Source: Campylorhamphus procurvoides
Taxonomy: Eukaryota; Chordata; Aves; Passeriformes; Dendrocolaptidae
Direction of reading: 5' to 3'
Length of the DNA: 64,000 nt
Assembly (NCBI GenBank): GCA_013396655.1
Contig: WBMV01004991.1
Span: forward strand, 1,015,930-1,079,929
Under the pieces are notes generated by a model. The model did not search any database. It saw only the letters and a list, made by a program, of their open reading frames with translations, and was not told the origin of the DNA. The stretch's first letter is position 1. Every line of letters starts with the position of its first letter. A program made the translations under genes and the position numbers. Positions 39,570-52,300 of this stretch are shown here, in pieces.

Positions 39570-42363
39570 ATATACAAAAATATCTTGTTGGGAATTAACA
39601 GAATTTCATCATTTGTACAGTAACATTTTTATGTTTGGCTATGTTTACTGTGAAAATATTAGCTGTGAAAAAGACGGGGAGGGGGTGTCTTAGAAAACAA
39701 GTCACAATTTAAAAACATCCCACATAGTAGCTGACTTTATCAGTATGAAGTCACAATGCTAACAAGTCCCATATCCTAGGCCTGCTCTACAGCACTGTAT
39801 TCAATTAGGTACTAAATCACTTTGAGGTTTACAATAAAAAGTTTAGCTAATAGTTAGGATTTTTTTTTTTGTAGGAAGTTTTCAACTAAATAAACTATTT
39901 TTTTTACTGGAGAGCAGTTTTGCAAATTTTACAAATGTCACATCCAGTTTAATTTAATATGCTGTAGAAATTAATAATTAAAAAAAACCAACAAACCAAC
40001 CAACCAAAAAACAACCCAACCAAAAAACCACAAGAGCTTCTAACTGGCAAAACCAGTTGTGAGAAGAAGCAAGGTAAGGAAATGCATGGTGACAGAGTTC
40101 TAATACACATTTAAACCCAAACACTTAACCAAGATCCTACAGTTCTTAGCCTAGTGCAGGGTGGGAGAGTGGCAAACTTGTATTTTAAAATCCACGGAGG
40201 CAGTTCCCCTCCTTATACCACAATGCACAAATGTTACACATGGGCAATATAGGATGGGGGACTGGGGCTGGGGAAGGGATGCTCAACATGCATTTTCATA
40301 GGGGAAAAATATATTTCAACAGTTATCTCCATATATAATTGTGTACAAGACCTAAACCAACTAAAATCCGTCAAATCTTTTTGCAGCCAACAATTTGGCT
40401 GCCACCCCTAGAACTGTACAAACAGTGCCATTCACTTTGCTCTGTGCTATGTATTATGTGAGAGGTCAAATAACGGAGATGCTACTTGGGGTTTTGGAAG
40501 TGGCTCTGCTGTGTTCTAAGTAACTGGCTACTTGTGGAATAATACTTGGCTCAGCCATGAGAACAGCCAAAATTGCACAGAGAAGCATTAGCATGGAGCT
40601 ACTGACTTAAAAGGGAAAAGGCTAAATGGGAGAAAGTGTTTCCAGGACTACTTTTAACTATCTTGTTCAACCACTGCCCTAGTAGCAAAAGGAACTCCCT
40701 ACCTAATGAACATAGGAAAAGGTTCCAAATACTGAGAACAAAATTAATTTACTTCAATTGCAATTTATTCCATAAAATATAAATATTGCTGAACCCCTGC
40801 TGAATAAATCCTTTTTGTAGGTGCAATTGCCTAAAAGCCTTCACCAAGCTGGGGTTTGTTTTTCAGCCTGTACAGGTAAATCCCAGCTGCAATACTAGCA
40901 AATGAACTCAGAATTCAGCAGGTGAAAATGTCATAATTTGAGGAGTAGTATCCCACCATGGAGAATTCAGGTAAATTAGCAGATACTGCCTGAATTCCTT
41001 GCAGTATTTACCCCTAAGTTTTATGTGTGTGTGTACATGAGCACAGTTTTAGTATGTTTGGAAGCCAACACTGCCTGTAAAATAATCAAAACTGGTTATT
41101 TTGGAAGCATTTTTTACTCTATTTTTAGCGTCTCTCTTGAGCCTAAAACCAGCAAGTTATACCAGTCCTAAATACTTATATTTGTATTGACTGCTATTTC
41201 CTCTACAAGACACGAGAATTCCAGACAATTCCCACCAGTAAGCCTGTTAAAAATACATGAAAACCAAGAATGACAGGCCAAAAAAAAGTAAGCCAGGATA
41301 AAAAAAGGGCCAGGACTTCACTTCAGCATTGTCAGTCACGACAGTCCACCAGAGAAAGCAAGTTAAAGTACCTTTAAGTACAGATAGCCTTTCAACTGCC
41401 CAGGAGAGGTTTTGGGAGGCAGCTGGGAGCTGAGGGGTACTTAAGGCAAGAGGCCTAACAGACTACAAGTCTTTGTTTCCAGTAACCACTATGTAGACAT
41501 CAGTAAGCTTACCTCACCACTTCTGCAAAAGTAGCATCATGGAGTTTGGCAATAACAACACGGTACCTGAACTCTTTGGAATTTGGGTGAGGCAGGAACC
41601 CCTGCGTAGAACAAACAGTCCATACAGATTTGCATGACAGATGTGACAGAGCTCCAGCTGTAATTTATCTCAGAGCCGCCCCTAGGGGCACAGCAAGCAA
41701 GGAAGAGCATCTGCCTCAAGGTTCAGTCTGAATGGAGAAGTAAGCTGGAGGAAGCCTGGATGGGAAACCAAGGAATAGGTGAAGGAAGTTTGAACTTACG
41801 TTCACAATATTAGCTCATGCATAAGGACATGGAAGAACCCACGGTTCCTTATTTCTGGAGTGCTCTGATTGTCCTCCGAGGCCAGCTGGGCTCAAGGGAA
41901 TACCTAGCCAAGTATCTTCTGTGTTTCAAAGAGAAAAAAAGTTTCTTATTTCTTCCTGCATCACCCTCTTCAAAACAAAACCAAACCTAGATGACTTCCT
42001 GAGCACTGAGCTGCAGGCAATTTGTACAGCAAGTCACTTAGGTATGATTTTAGAAGATGCAATGAGTACAGAGGATGGGGAAATAAATGTCATATTCTGA
42101 GCCTATCCAAAGTGTGACAGTTTATATAAACACAAATTCAAAAGTGATGAGCTGATCTGCCATCCTGCTTTGCAAAGCTTTTGTATGACTAAGTACACAG
42201 AGCTGCCCTGATCTGAGAACATGGCACAAGTTATGGATAGTGTACTGGTTATAAATTCAATTTTCCTTGCATACAGAAGTCTGTGATTGTGCTCCAATTT
42301 TACCTTCATTGTATATCTGCAAAACATTTTGAAAGACCTTTATAAATTACGCAAGATGACATA

Positions 42364-42403
42364 TTCCATTATAATTATCCCACTTTCCATTATAATTATC
42401 CCA
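42364..42403. repeat. Tandem duplication of a 19-base unit
   Basis: The unit TTCCATTATAATTATCCCA occurs exactly twice, at 42364-42382 and 42385-42403, separated by two bases. It lies in the probable PALS2 3' UTR. Identity of the copies implies a recent duplication or a functional constraint; the former is simpler. Confidence 0.95.
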
Positions 42404-45400
42404 GTAAACTTGGACTGCATCTTGTCATATGATGCAGAACCTAAAGTAGACCTGCTAGTAACATTTAGAGACAGCAGAGTAATCACCTGGGTACACATGC
42501 ACCAGGGTATTTACATGAAAGTTGAGACTGGTGCACGCTTAAGAGAATTTTTGGTGAATTCAGGGAAATAACTTCTGGGTCTTGGCATACTGACTGTATT
42601 TCTATGTATAACTTTTCATTCACAGGGCAACAACAGTGTTTCTTCTATAAGTCTCTATATGTACAGAATTTTACAGCACCTCATGCACTGTCCAAAACAG
42701 ATAGAAATTACAGATAAATATAGAATTTCTTTAGATTGAAATATCTGTATATTTAGAAAAATATACATTAGTAAACACAATAAACCAGGTAGAGAAGTGT
42801 ACCAGTTCTAAAGTCTCACATGCAGGTAAATCTCTGGATTAAGTCATGGTAGTTTAGTAATGTGATAACCAACATGAGCATTTTTTGTTTTACCATCCAC
42901 ATACATACATATACACAGACAACTATTTGATAACTTACTTTTCTAAACTACTTAAATATTTATCTTGTGATACATACCACGTATCTTAAACATGTAGCAG
43001 CATCTTCACCTCGCTCACACACACCTATTGTAATCATTAACAGTCAATGTAAAAGGTTTTCCTGTTAGGATCTGGAAAATGAATGTTTAGTACAGAATGA
43101 GATATATGAAATCCCAGTTATTTTAACTCCTCCGAAATACTTCAAACAGCCATTCTCTGAAATGTTTTCACTTGCTCAGGATGAGCCTTTCATAGTGTCT
43201 TTCTCCCCTAACTGCACAATGTACAGGTCCCTGTCTAACAGCTGATCTAGCACACCCTGGCAGGTAGAGACTATCACCGCTGTGGATGTGAAAGATGGCA
43301 CCAGCATTATAAGAACCTCCAAGAGCACTCTTAGTTAAAAAAAGTAACTGTCATTCTCATGCTAGTCATTCTACCAGGTAGTGACAATCTAAGCAGAATA
43401 TCTGATGAAAATCTGTTTTTGCTAAAAAACAAAACCAAAACCCACCACCACAAAAAGCAAGCCAACCTCTCTCCCCCTCTCAGCATCAAACACATGCCAA
43501 GGTGAACCCTCAAGATTTAACAAACAGATGCAAGGAGTGTGGTGTTTGTTGTCCCCCTTACAACCTGGCATGTGGACACCCAGATAAAACCCGCAGACAC
43601 TTCCATACGATCTTTGCCTGCAACCTAAGCAAGCCATCTTCTCTTATTGCTTAAGAATGTTACTGCTCGTTGGCATCTACCTTACACCACCCAGTGCTCA
43701 GCCACCAGGCTCCACTGTGCTTGCTGCCTGATTTAAACACACAGTGTGAACCTGCAGCAAACACTGAAGCCTTACGCTTTAGCAAATATGACTACTTTGG
43801 AGATTGCTAACTAGGGAGACTCTTTTGACAGTATTCTCCCTAGGATGGAATCAGAAGGAGCAGAGAGCTTTTCCTGACTAAACCTTTCACGTGTTTCATC
43901 TGGTTAAGTAAACTTAAGGAAAAAAAGATGAAAATAAGTGATGTTTGCGATATAAAGTACTATAGTGTGTAAACTGAAGGTTCTCCTCATTCCATTCATT
44001 AGGGAAGAGTGAACTCAGCCCACTTTTGGCATCACAAATAAGAGCATTTTTCTAACTCACAATGAAAAGGCATCATATCTGTCCAGACAGCACATCTTAT
44101 TTACAGCATATGGAGGTCTCCTATGACAGTACACAAACACAGTTCAGTCACGTTCAGCATAGAGTGCGAAAAGCAAATCATTAAAATAGCCAAGCAACAG
44201 CCCTGCTATCATTTACTGCTACATACAAAACTTGATCCATTTCTCAAAGCACCCTCTGAGCAATAGGATCACAGAACATGTTTCCTGGGAAAGGAAACTA
44301 AGAGTTCCATGCTGGTGCCACATTTAAAAGCTCTGCCAAACTTAAACAAAACCAGAGAATATACATCCTGAAAAGTATAGCAATAAAACAAAGTAGTGGT
44401 ACAAATTTTCCTTAGACAATTTTAGATTCCCTCTAAAAGACTGAAATCTCAGTACTAAGAGCCATGAATATTTCCTGTGCTATACACAAGTTCAACTGAC
44501 ATTTTCCACATACACTGGGATTTCAAGTCCCCTCTGCCCCTTTTCCCCCACAACAACCAACTTCACAGGTTTTGTAAAAATCATCTGTAGTATATGGGTG
44601 TTCTGAGGGTTTTTTAACACACTTTTCCTATACTGCATCAACTCCATTTTTTCTTTTCCTTGTGCACATAAAAAGTCTTTTGAGAGCCCCAGGAAGCAAT
44701 ACTGTTTTACAGTGTCTAAGCCTGTCTTCCTCCAGAAATAGTTCTGAGGAAGCTGCCTTTTGATAGCATTCCATATCACATTATGGTGTTGAAAAAAGAA
44801 TCCAGAAGCCAGATGCCTGTCACCAGATGGAAGAAAAATTAAACAGATGACTTCAGTTTAGACACCTTACCCAGAACGTGACGGTGAATGTGACTATATA
44901 CAACAGCTGACACTATAATATAAAACATGATCACCAAAACAGCTCATCTGAACAACAAGCTGTATTTTTGTTCTGTTCTCGTTAAGCAGAAATTTACATC
45001 AGCCTAAGTTTTGATCAATGAACTCAAACCTAATATGAATTATATCAATGACCCTACTTAGGGGAGAATTGTCACTAACCAAAAGGAAATACACTGTAAA
45101 ACAAAAAAAGTATAAACAACATTGCTTTTTAGCAGTAATCTTCCAATTCACAAGCTATCTAATGAAAAATGCAATTAAAAACAATGTAAGAAAAAGCATA
45201 GAAATGCCATTACACAACAATAAAATACAGCAGTTGATCACACACAAATATTTAAAAGATAATTTAGAACCCAGCTAGACATCACAAGAAATGAAGCCAC
45301 AGATCACTATACAAATACAGAACAATGTCCTAAGAAAAGAAAATGCCTTTTTTTTCTTAAAGCAATGTGTTTTCACAAGTATGAATAAATAGTCCTAAAC

Positions 45401-46221
45401 ATTGTCACCTACAAGGCTCCACATTATCAGATTCTCTCTCAAGCTACTTCATCATTATTCAAATTGCACTGAATTACCTTGCATATGACTTTCTAACATC
45501 AGTACTTCAACTCTAATGGGCTAAGGTTGGGTCCCAAAAAGCCTAATAAGCAGCTTGCAAGGTATTGCTCTATGTTATTTTAAGAGACAGATATAAGGGA
45601 ACCTACACAAAAATTGTCTAAATCAAGAGATAGCAAGAACTTGTGAAACATCAGGAATGCACCAACATTAAGCTGAAAGAATCTGAAGCAACGGAGCTGT
45701 TTGTTGCTGCTTTTAGTATTTAAAATTCTGCTCCCATGAAATTTTTCTTTTTTCAGGAATTAAAAAAAAAACAAACCCAAAGAAGTTAGCGTTCTTTCCT
45801 AATAAGAGCTATAGACTTCTGATCAGTTAAATACTGACATTAACAAATTTTACAAAAATTGTTTCAAGTATCCTTTTTTTAATCACAGTGAAAATGTAAG
45901 ACCAAGATGTAAATGTTGAAGTGAATGACTGAAAGTTTCTTAGATGAAAAAGGCAAAGGTACTAAACCAAAACATAGAAAAATGCTTAAACGCATTTCCT
46001 TCATGTGATATGAATAGAAAGGTTATCTGTAAAAAGTTAGAAAAATTAAAATAAATTACATATTTAAGTACACTTTCTCTTCAACATTTTTATAAAAATT
46101 CAGAACAGTGTACTTTTGAATATACACAGAGTAAAAATGCACAGGTGCTGTAGGTTACCATCGGTATCTACATGTCACTTTTGCTGCTGTTATTTGTTAC
46201 TTAAGCTCCTCTCGAGACCTC

Positions 46222-46398
46222 TCAATACACCCAGCTGATGGGGACCCACTGCGGCTCCAGCCTCAGTCTCTCAATGGCAGTCTGAAGCTTCTCGAAGGCT
46301 TTGTCCAGGTTGTCATTGACAATGGTCAGGTCAAAGTAGTGGTTGTATGCTCTCTGTATCCGGGCACTTTCATCCACTGTTTTTTTCAAATCTGTGTC
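46222..46398 (-). CDS. PALS2: PALS2 last coding exon, end of GK domain
   Basis: The exon encodes residues 483-540 ([20 protein letters not shown], then [15 protein letters not shown] and the WVPISWVY end) and the TGA stop at 46224-46222. The minus-strand acceptor is TTCCACAG. Phase 0 entry. The protein end is nearly identical to mammalian PALS2. Confidence 0.96.
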   Translation of the reverse strand, partial: DTDLKKTVDESARIQRAYNHYFDLTIVNDNLDKAFEKLQTAIERLRLEPQWVPISWVY

Positions 46399-49300
46399 CT
46401 GTGGAAGAGATTTTTAAGGATTACTAAATCTAAATCTTACCAAAGATTTGATGATAAGACTTAGCAAATTCTTATAAATACAGAAGAATATCTTTTCAGT
46501 ACACACCACAACGGACTGTTTAAAGCTATATATATATATATATTTTTAAAATAAGAAAAGTTTTCAATTTATAGTAAATCCACATATAACTTTAGTTAAA
46601 ATACATTAAAAGGAATGAGAAAGTTACGATCTGTGCTGCAAATGTTACATATGGCAAGCAAATGTGTGCCAATCTTGCAATTCTGAAGAAAATCAATAAA
46701 AGCATGTGAACTTGGGCTGGTGTGCACAACAGGCAGTTAATCATTTTGTATGTGCAACTGAAGATCCAACCAGAATAAAATTAATGTTCTAGGAACATTA
46801 CAGTTTAGTAAATATATTTGTGCCCCTTTTACTTCCACAGAAAGCACAAAAAATCCAAGATTTAAATTAGTCTGAAACAAAAGCCAGTGAAAGATACATT
46901 TCTATCAGAATAAAGCTCTGGAATATTTTATTACTTTTAGAGGCAACATTTCAGCCTTGCTCATCTGACATGTTTGTAAACTACTGCTGCATTATTGTAG
47001 TGCTGACACGAGCTGCAAAATGTACTGGAAATTTATATTCCTACATCATGAAGCTTCACAAAGGTGTCTCTGAGCACGTTTTTGTATTTCATTAGTCCTA
47101 CATTCTTAGAAAATTCCTCTCCATTTTTGCACTGCAGAATTTTTGTTTGTAAGCAATTATGAGATTTGTTCCCCTTTATGGTATTTCATATTTTCAGGTC
47201 CTGATACAGTTGTCAATACAAAAGCCACAATGAAAAAGTAAATTTGTGAATAGCCTTTCCTTCACAGTGAATGAAGGAGACAAGTAAATGTATGACTAGA
47301 AGAGGCAGGATTTTTGCAACGGAATGGCTTACACTGCTAGAAATAATACAGACAGACCCACTAACAAGCAGAACATGATACTTTAAATGACATTTGTTTT
47401 TCATTTGTTCAGGAAGCACAAGAATATGCAATAGGAAATCATACTTTATATACATGTGCACAGATATGATTCAGAATCTATAAAGACACATAAATGCATA
47501 TTTGAAATGTAACTATGCTCTTTATTATTCATAAGGAGAAGTAATACAGAGGCAAGGATGTCCCTTAGGGAATCAAATATTAGGAAGTGCAGGAAATTAT
47601 TTTTATACTTGTCTGGACAGTTTTAACATCATCTTCTTGTATATGCACCACAAAATTCAGGGGTCATTTGGGGCAGGGAGGAGGAAAGACTGAGCATCCA
47701 CAGAGATACTAGAATGTATAATAACAAGAATTCATGACTAAAAATCACACATTCATTTAGTGGAAATACTAACCCACCCCCCATTTTACTGCTTTGAATG
47801 CCCCATCAGCATTATTCAAGATATTGCTACTAAGTTGCAGCACTCTCTTTGTGAATCGTCAGCAAAACCCCAGGACGGGGAAGGGGCCCTGCTGAATATA
47901 GTGGATAGCTTTATCTGCTCAATCTGGCCTTTTTGCTTTGCTCCTGCATCTGGGAAAGTTCATGCCCACACCAAATATTTATAATTTGCTGCGCTTGAGG
48001 AAGCATGTCTCACTTCCCTCGGCTACACACCGTGCCTCAGAAAGGGACAGAAGATCTAATGAACAAAATGGGCCACTTTGCTTTGTATGACAAATCTAAG
48101 GAACTTCAGGGGAAGAGAAGCTCTTCAACACTTCCTATTCTGGCAGCTCCCAGACATTCTCAGTACTGCAGCAGTGAAAACAAGGACTACCTGCATTCTC
48201 CATTGTTTTCATTGGGGATTTGTTTGTTTGGATGGTTGGGGGGTTTTGTTGTTTGTTTGGTGTGTGTTTTATTAACATAAGCTGCAATATCTTTTCCAAG
48301 CATTACAGATTCCATTTATGAAGCACACATGTATTATAACACAAAACTGAACAAAGACTTTTTGGGAGAAGAGATGGCAAAAGTGAAGGAAAGACATTTG
48401 TATAAAAGAACAATTCCTACCCGGAAATATCTACCATTTGCTGCAAATAATCAAAGGTGACACTTTCCAAAGAACACATTACAAATAATTTTTGCAATCA
48501 ACACTTCCCTGTAAAAAGTCTATTTTTAAGAAAGAAGCAATCTTCCTTATACATAGTATTTGATTAACTTCTAAGTAATCAGCAAAAGTCTTGCTTAATT
48601 TTTCTTATAGACATTAATTTCGGAAAAAAATTCCATCTAAAAGGAAAGGTAGAAATTTTTTTTAAAATCTAAGAATAACCTGTGCAAAGCAAAAGCAAAA
48701 AAATAAGAAATAATCTACTTACAGTGAGAAGTTTGGTTGTAATTCCAGCATCTACCACAGCCTTGTGCATAGCTCGCAAAGTCTCCAGCTCTGGAGCAGC
48801 AATAAACACTACATAGGGCATGAATTCTGAAGTCCTCAGTATTTTCAGGGCCTAGAAGCAAAGAAAGAGAAAAAATCCCCATAGTCTGAGAATGACTCAC
48901 CACATATCCCCTCCACTTAAGGGGCGCAGCAAAACTAATCTGTTACAATGGACAGGAACACATATGCAAAAATTCTTATTTCTATTTTAGAAACTCCTAC
49001 ACTGCCTTTTGAAATGCTCAACATCATTCTTTCCTAGGCTAAAAAGATTATTTACTACTCTGCAAGACTCCTTTTTCATGCAGAATCTAAGTTGTTTTTT
49101 CCCATCTTTCTCTAACTCATTCTAATGAGGTGCCACAAAGGCATGAATCCAGTTGAAATCATAATCCTGAAACCAGGTAAGAAGCCTTCAAATTTCAAGT
49201 CATACCTTTTCACCTCTTCAACATTATACTCCTACACTTGCAGTGGAACATTATAAATTATATACCTGTGGATTTACGTCCAAGATGCATGTCCTTCCCG

Positions 49301-52300
49301 TCTGAACAACTTCAAGGATGGAATCAATTTTAGTGCCATAAAGATTTCCTTCATATTCTCCATGTTCTAAGTATCTTCCAGCTTTAATATCTGTCTCCAT
49401 TTCAGCTCGTGACACAAATCTATATGCTTGCCCATCTTTTTCATCATCCCTTGGCTTTCGTGAAGTGACTAAATAAAAATTTAAAATATAAATCAAATGT
49501 TTTCTTTTTATATCTGAAATACAAATACAAGACTGGACTGCATATTAAGTTAGGGAGAGTATAATACACATTAACATACAATTGTGATTGTTCCATGTAT
49601 AGATTAATTCATTATTCTAGTGTAAGTTTTAAAACTGAGCACAGCCCCTCCTGTTCTCTTTATTTCTATCATTTCCTCTATGTTACTTAACCCCCTTTGC
49701 CTATTTCCTTTGTATTACTGCTTCACACCATATACAATACTCACTGAATGTCATCTTTCTAAGCTAGCTATAAAAAAAGTTACTTAAACTTCAGAAGCAG
49801 CCCAGCCACTGTTGCAGAATCCTAATGGAAGCCAGCTAACACTGCTTTTCAGGACAACTTACCCTTTAAAACAAGGTAAATTCCCTGCAGAAAGATTAAA
49901 GCCAATATTTAAGAACAACATTATCAGATACCGTGGGTGTTGGCTACAATGTGCAGTACAGACATTATTTAAAAAAGAAAGTAAAAATAAGATATATTGT
50001 AGTATTATTATTGACTTTGCTGTCCTATCACCATATTAACTACCCAGTACTTGTATTTAATCAGATTTGAACTCTAATATATTAAACGTAACAGTGCATG
50101 GATTCCTTTGGTAATATTTGTATCAGCACTTGTTGCAATTTGGTGATACACGTGGAAAGCAATCTCCACCTTCCAGTGATTCCTATCAACTTCAATACGA
50201 CAGAAAACTCAAGTCTCAGGGAAATGATCTTCTGAAGCTATTAGTGACAAACATATTACTAGAATATCTGGTTTTAGCCATGATTCTACAGAAAGATTAA
50301 TACTATAATGGTTAATACGTTAAAAAAATGTTATCATATCAGTTTGAAATAAATTTTAGAGAATAGACTTTAACAGTTTACAGCCAGAAGATGACTTAAC
50401 AGTTCAGCTACTCCCACTGAAGAGAAACCACAGCACCATGGTCTGGGTTAGAACTCAACACCAAGAACATGGTTCTCCCTATAAATGGATCCACTTCAGC
50501 CATTTACCAACCCCTGAGAAATCCAATACATATATAGGTTTGTGAATAACCTGAATAATTTTCTTCTAATAAAGAAAATGAGACCAACTAACATTACTGA
50601 TTATCCTAGTTAAAATCTAAAGTAGAGAGGAGATTCTACACAATAAACCAGGTACTGTCTCTGCATGATTAGACTGTCAAGACTGGGAAAAGTTAATTTT
50701 CATGCATTTGAAGAGTGTTCAAGACCTCCAAGTAAAAGCATTTTAGCACTGTGTTGTGTTACTTATATATATTTAAGCATTTATATAGCATTTTAAAGAA
50801 ACAAGTAATTCTGAGGTCTTTTTTAAAATGGAATAAGAATTTTAGAAGCAATAAATTCTCTTACGATTTTGCCAATATAAAATAATGAGGTTATCAGGGC
50901 AAGATCTCCTTAAAAAGTAACACTGAGAAGTCAAACTTGTTATCAGTCCTACATACCAATTCTAAGTGCCCTGGCAAGTTTTGGTATTAGAGATCAGAAA
51001 ATGAGAAAGACTAGTTCCCTCATACTGCATAATTCATTTTTCAGATGTGTCCCTCCTCCCCTGCTATTATCAGATCTACTTCTTGCCCACTGAAAACAGA
51101 AGGGAACAGACTGTATTTGGAATTCTGAAAAGCATATGGCAGATAATAATGTAGCTAGGGTGGACTTCTCTGGTCAGCAGCGAAACAGGAGGGAGCAGTT
51201 AAAAAAAATAAAGGTCTTGTGAATAAGTGAAGTATCTGAAAGAAGGCAAGAAAACAATACTTCAGGAAGAGAGGAACATTTTTTCTGCAGTTAATAGGGA
51301 GAAAAAATGAAAGACCATGGGATTCAGGCTAGATATATTAAAACATGAGTTTGTTATACAACTCTTGGAGAGCACAAACGCTTTATTGGAAGTTTGTTGT
51401 TATTCCCTACATTTCTAATACTAAAGCAACAACTTATAATGCGTAAGATGCTTCCACAGGTCGAAAACCAAAAGACAGACCTGAGAAACTCCACTGGCTG
51501 TTCATTGCAGAAGGCTATTAGAAACTTCTAGAATCCCCTCAGTAACAGATGGTGACTGACACTGAAGAAGCAGACTGAAATATTGCACAGACAAAAATTC
51601 ATTTTCTGCAGCATCAGTAACATTTAACTGCTAGTTACAAATATTTTCACAGTCATCATATGTTAGTTCAGTTGCCTGAAATGGGGAAGAGCCTTTCATT
51701 TTCCCACTCCATACAACTTTTATACTCTGACAAAATTACTCCTACACTAAATCACTGGGATAAACATCAGGCATTTTCCAGATAATCAGAGACTCAAAGT
51801 ATGAGATGACAATAAGAATGCTGGCAACTTACATGGCACTGTAGTTCCAAACCTAGTAGGATTCAGTACTATAAACCTGTTCTTCAAACTTCTTCGCCCC
51901 ACTCCTTGAGCCCCAATCAAGACCAGGGTTTTCCTTTGAAAAGGAGGCATTTTGGCTACTTCCTCATAGATCTGGATTTCATGACGATCAAATTCTACAT
52001 TGAGAAACGTACAAAAAACTTTAATACACAGTCAGTGCTGTAAGAAAAAAACAAAATTAAACACTCCTCTATATTTCACCAGACCCTATGTGAATACAAA
52101 TAGTACTCAAAGGGCAGTAAGTCTGATAAAAGCTTTCTTGCTTTAAATTGGCTTGGGAGTGAAATAGTTATCCCTCCATGGACAGCATAAGGTCAGATTC
52201 TCACCTTTACTTCCAAGGAGAAAATCTAAGTTTGACCAGAAGGCAAAAACTGCAATTAACAATTAGTGAGCTTTCACAGAATCACAGGAAGGTTGAGGTT

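Larger units (their letters stand above)
36777..39580 (+). other. GSDME: GSDME 3' UTR and flank
   Basis: No further coding exon is seen after the stop. Candidate + strand poly(A) signals are ATTAAA at 38193, followed about 50 bases later by a T/GT-rich tract ('ttgtttttcttttgggggtt'), and ATTAAA at 39556. Which one is used cannot be told from sequence. No CR1 lies in this stretch. Confidence 0.45.
39545..46221 (-). other. PALS2: Probable long PALS2 3' UTR
   Basis: About 6.7 kb follow the PALS2 stop codon with no CR1 copy, no recognised exon and no good coding frame, until the poly(A) signal at 39564. The stretch is A-rich on the + strand, including an AAAC/CAAC-rich tract near 39985-40030. 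The extent is inferred from the lack of repeats and the poly(A) signal. Confidence 0.5.
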
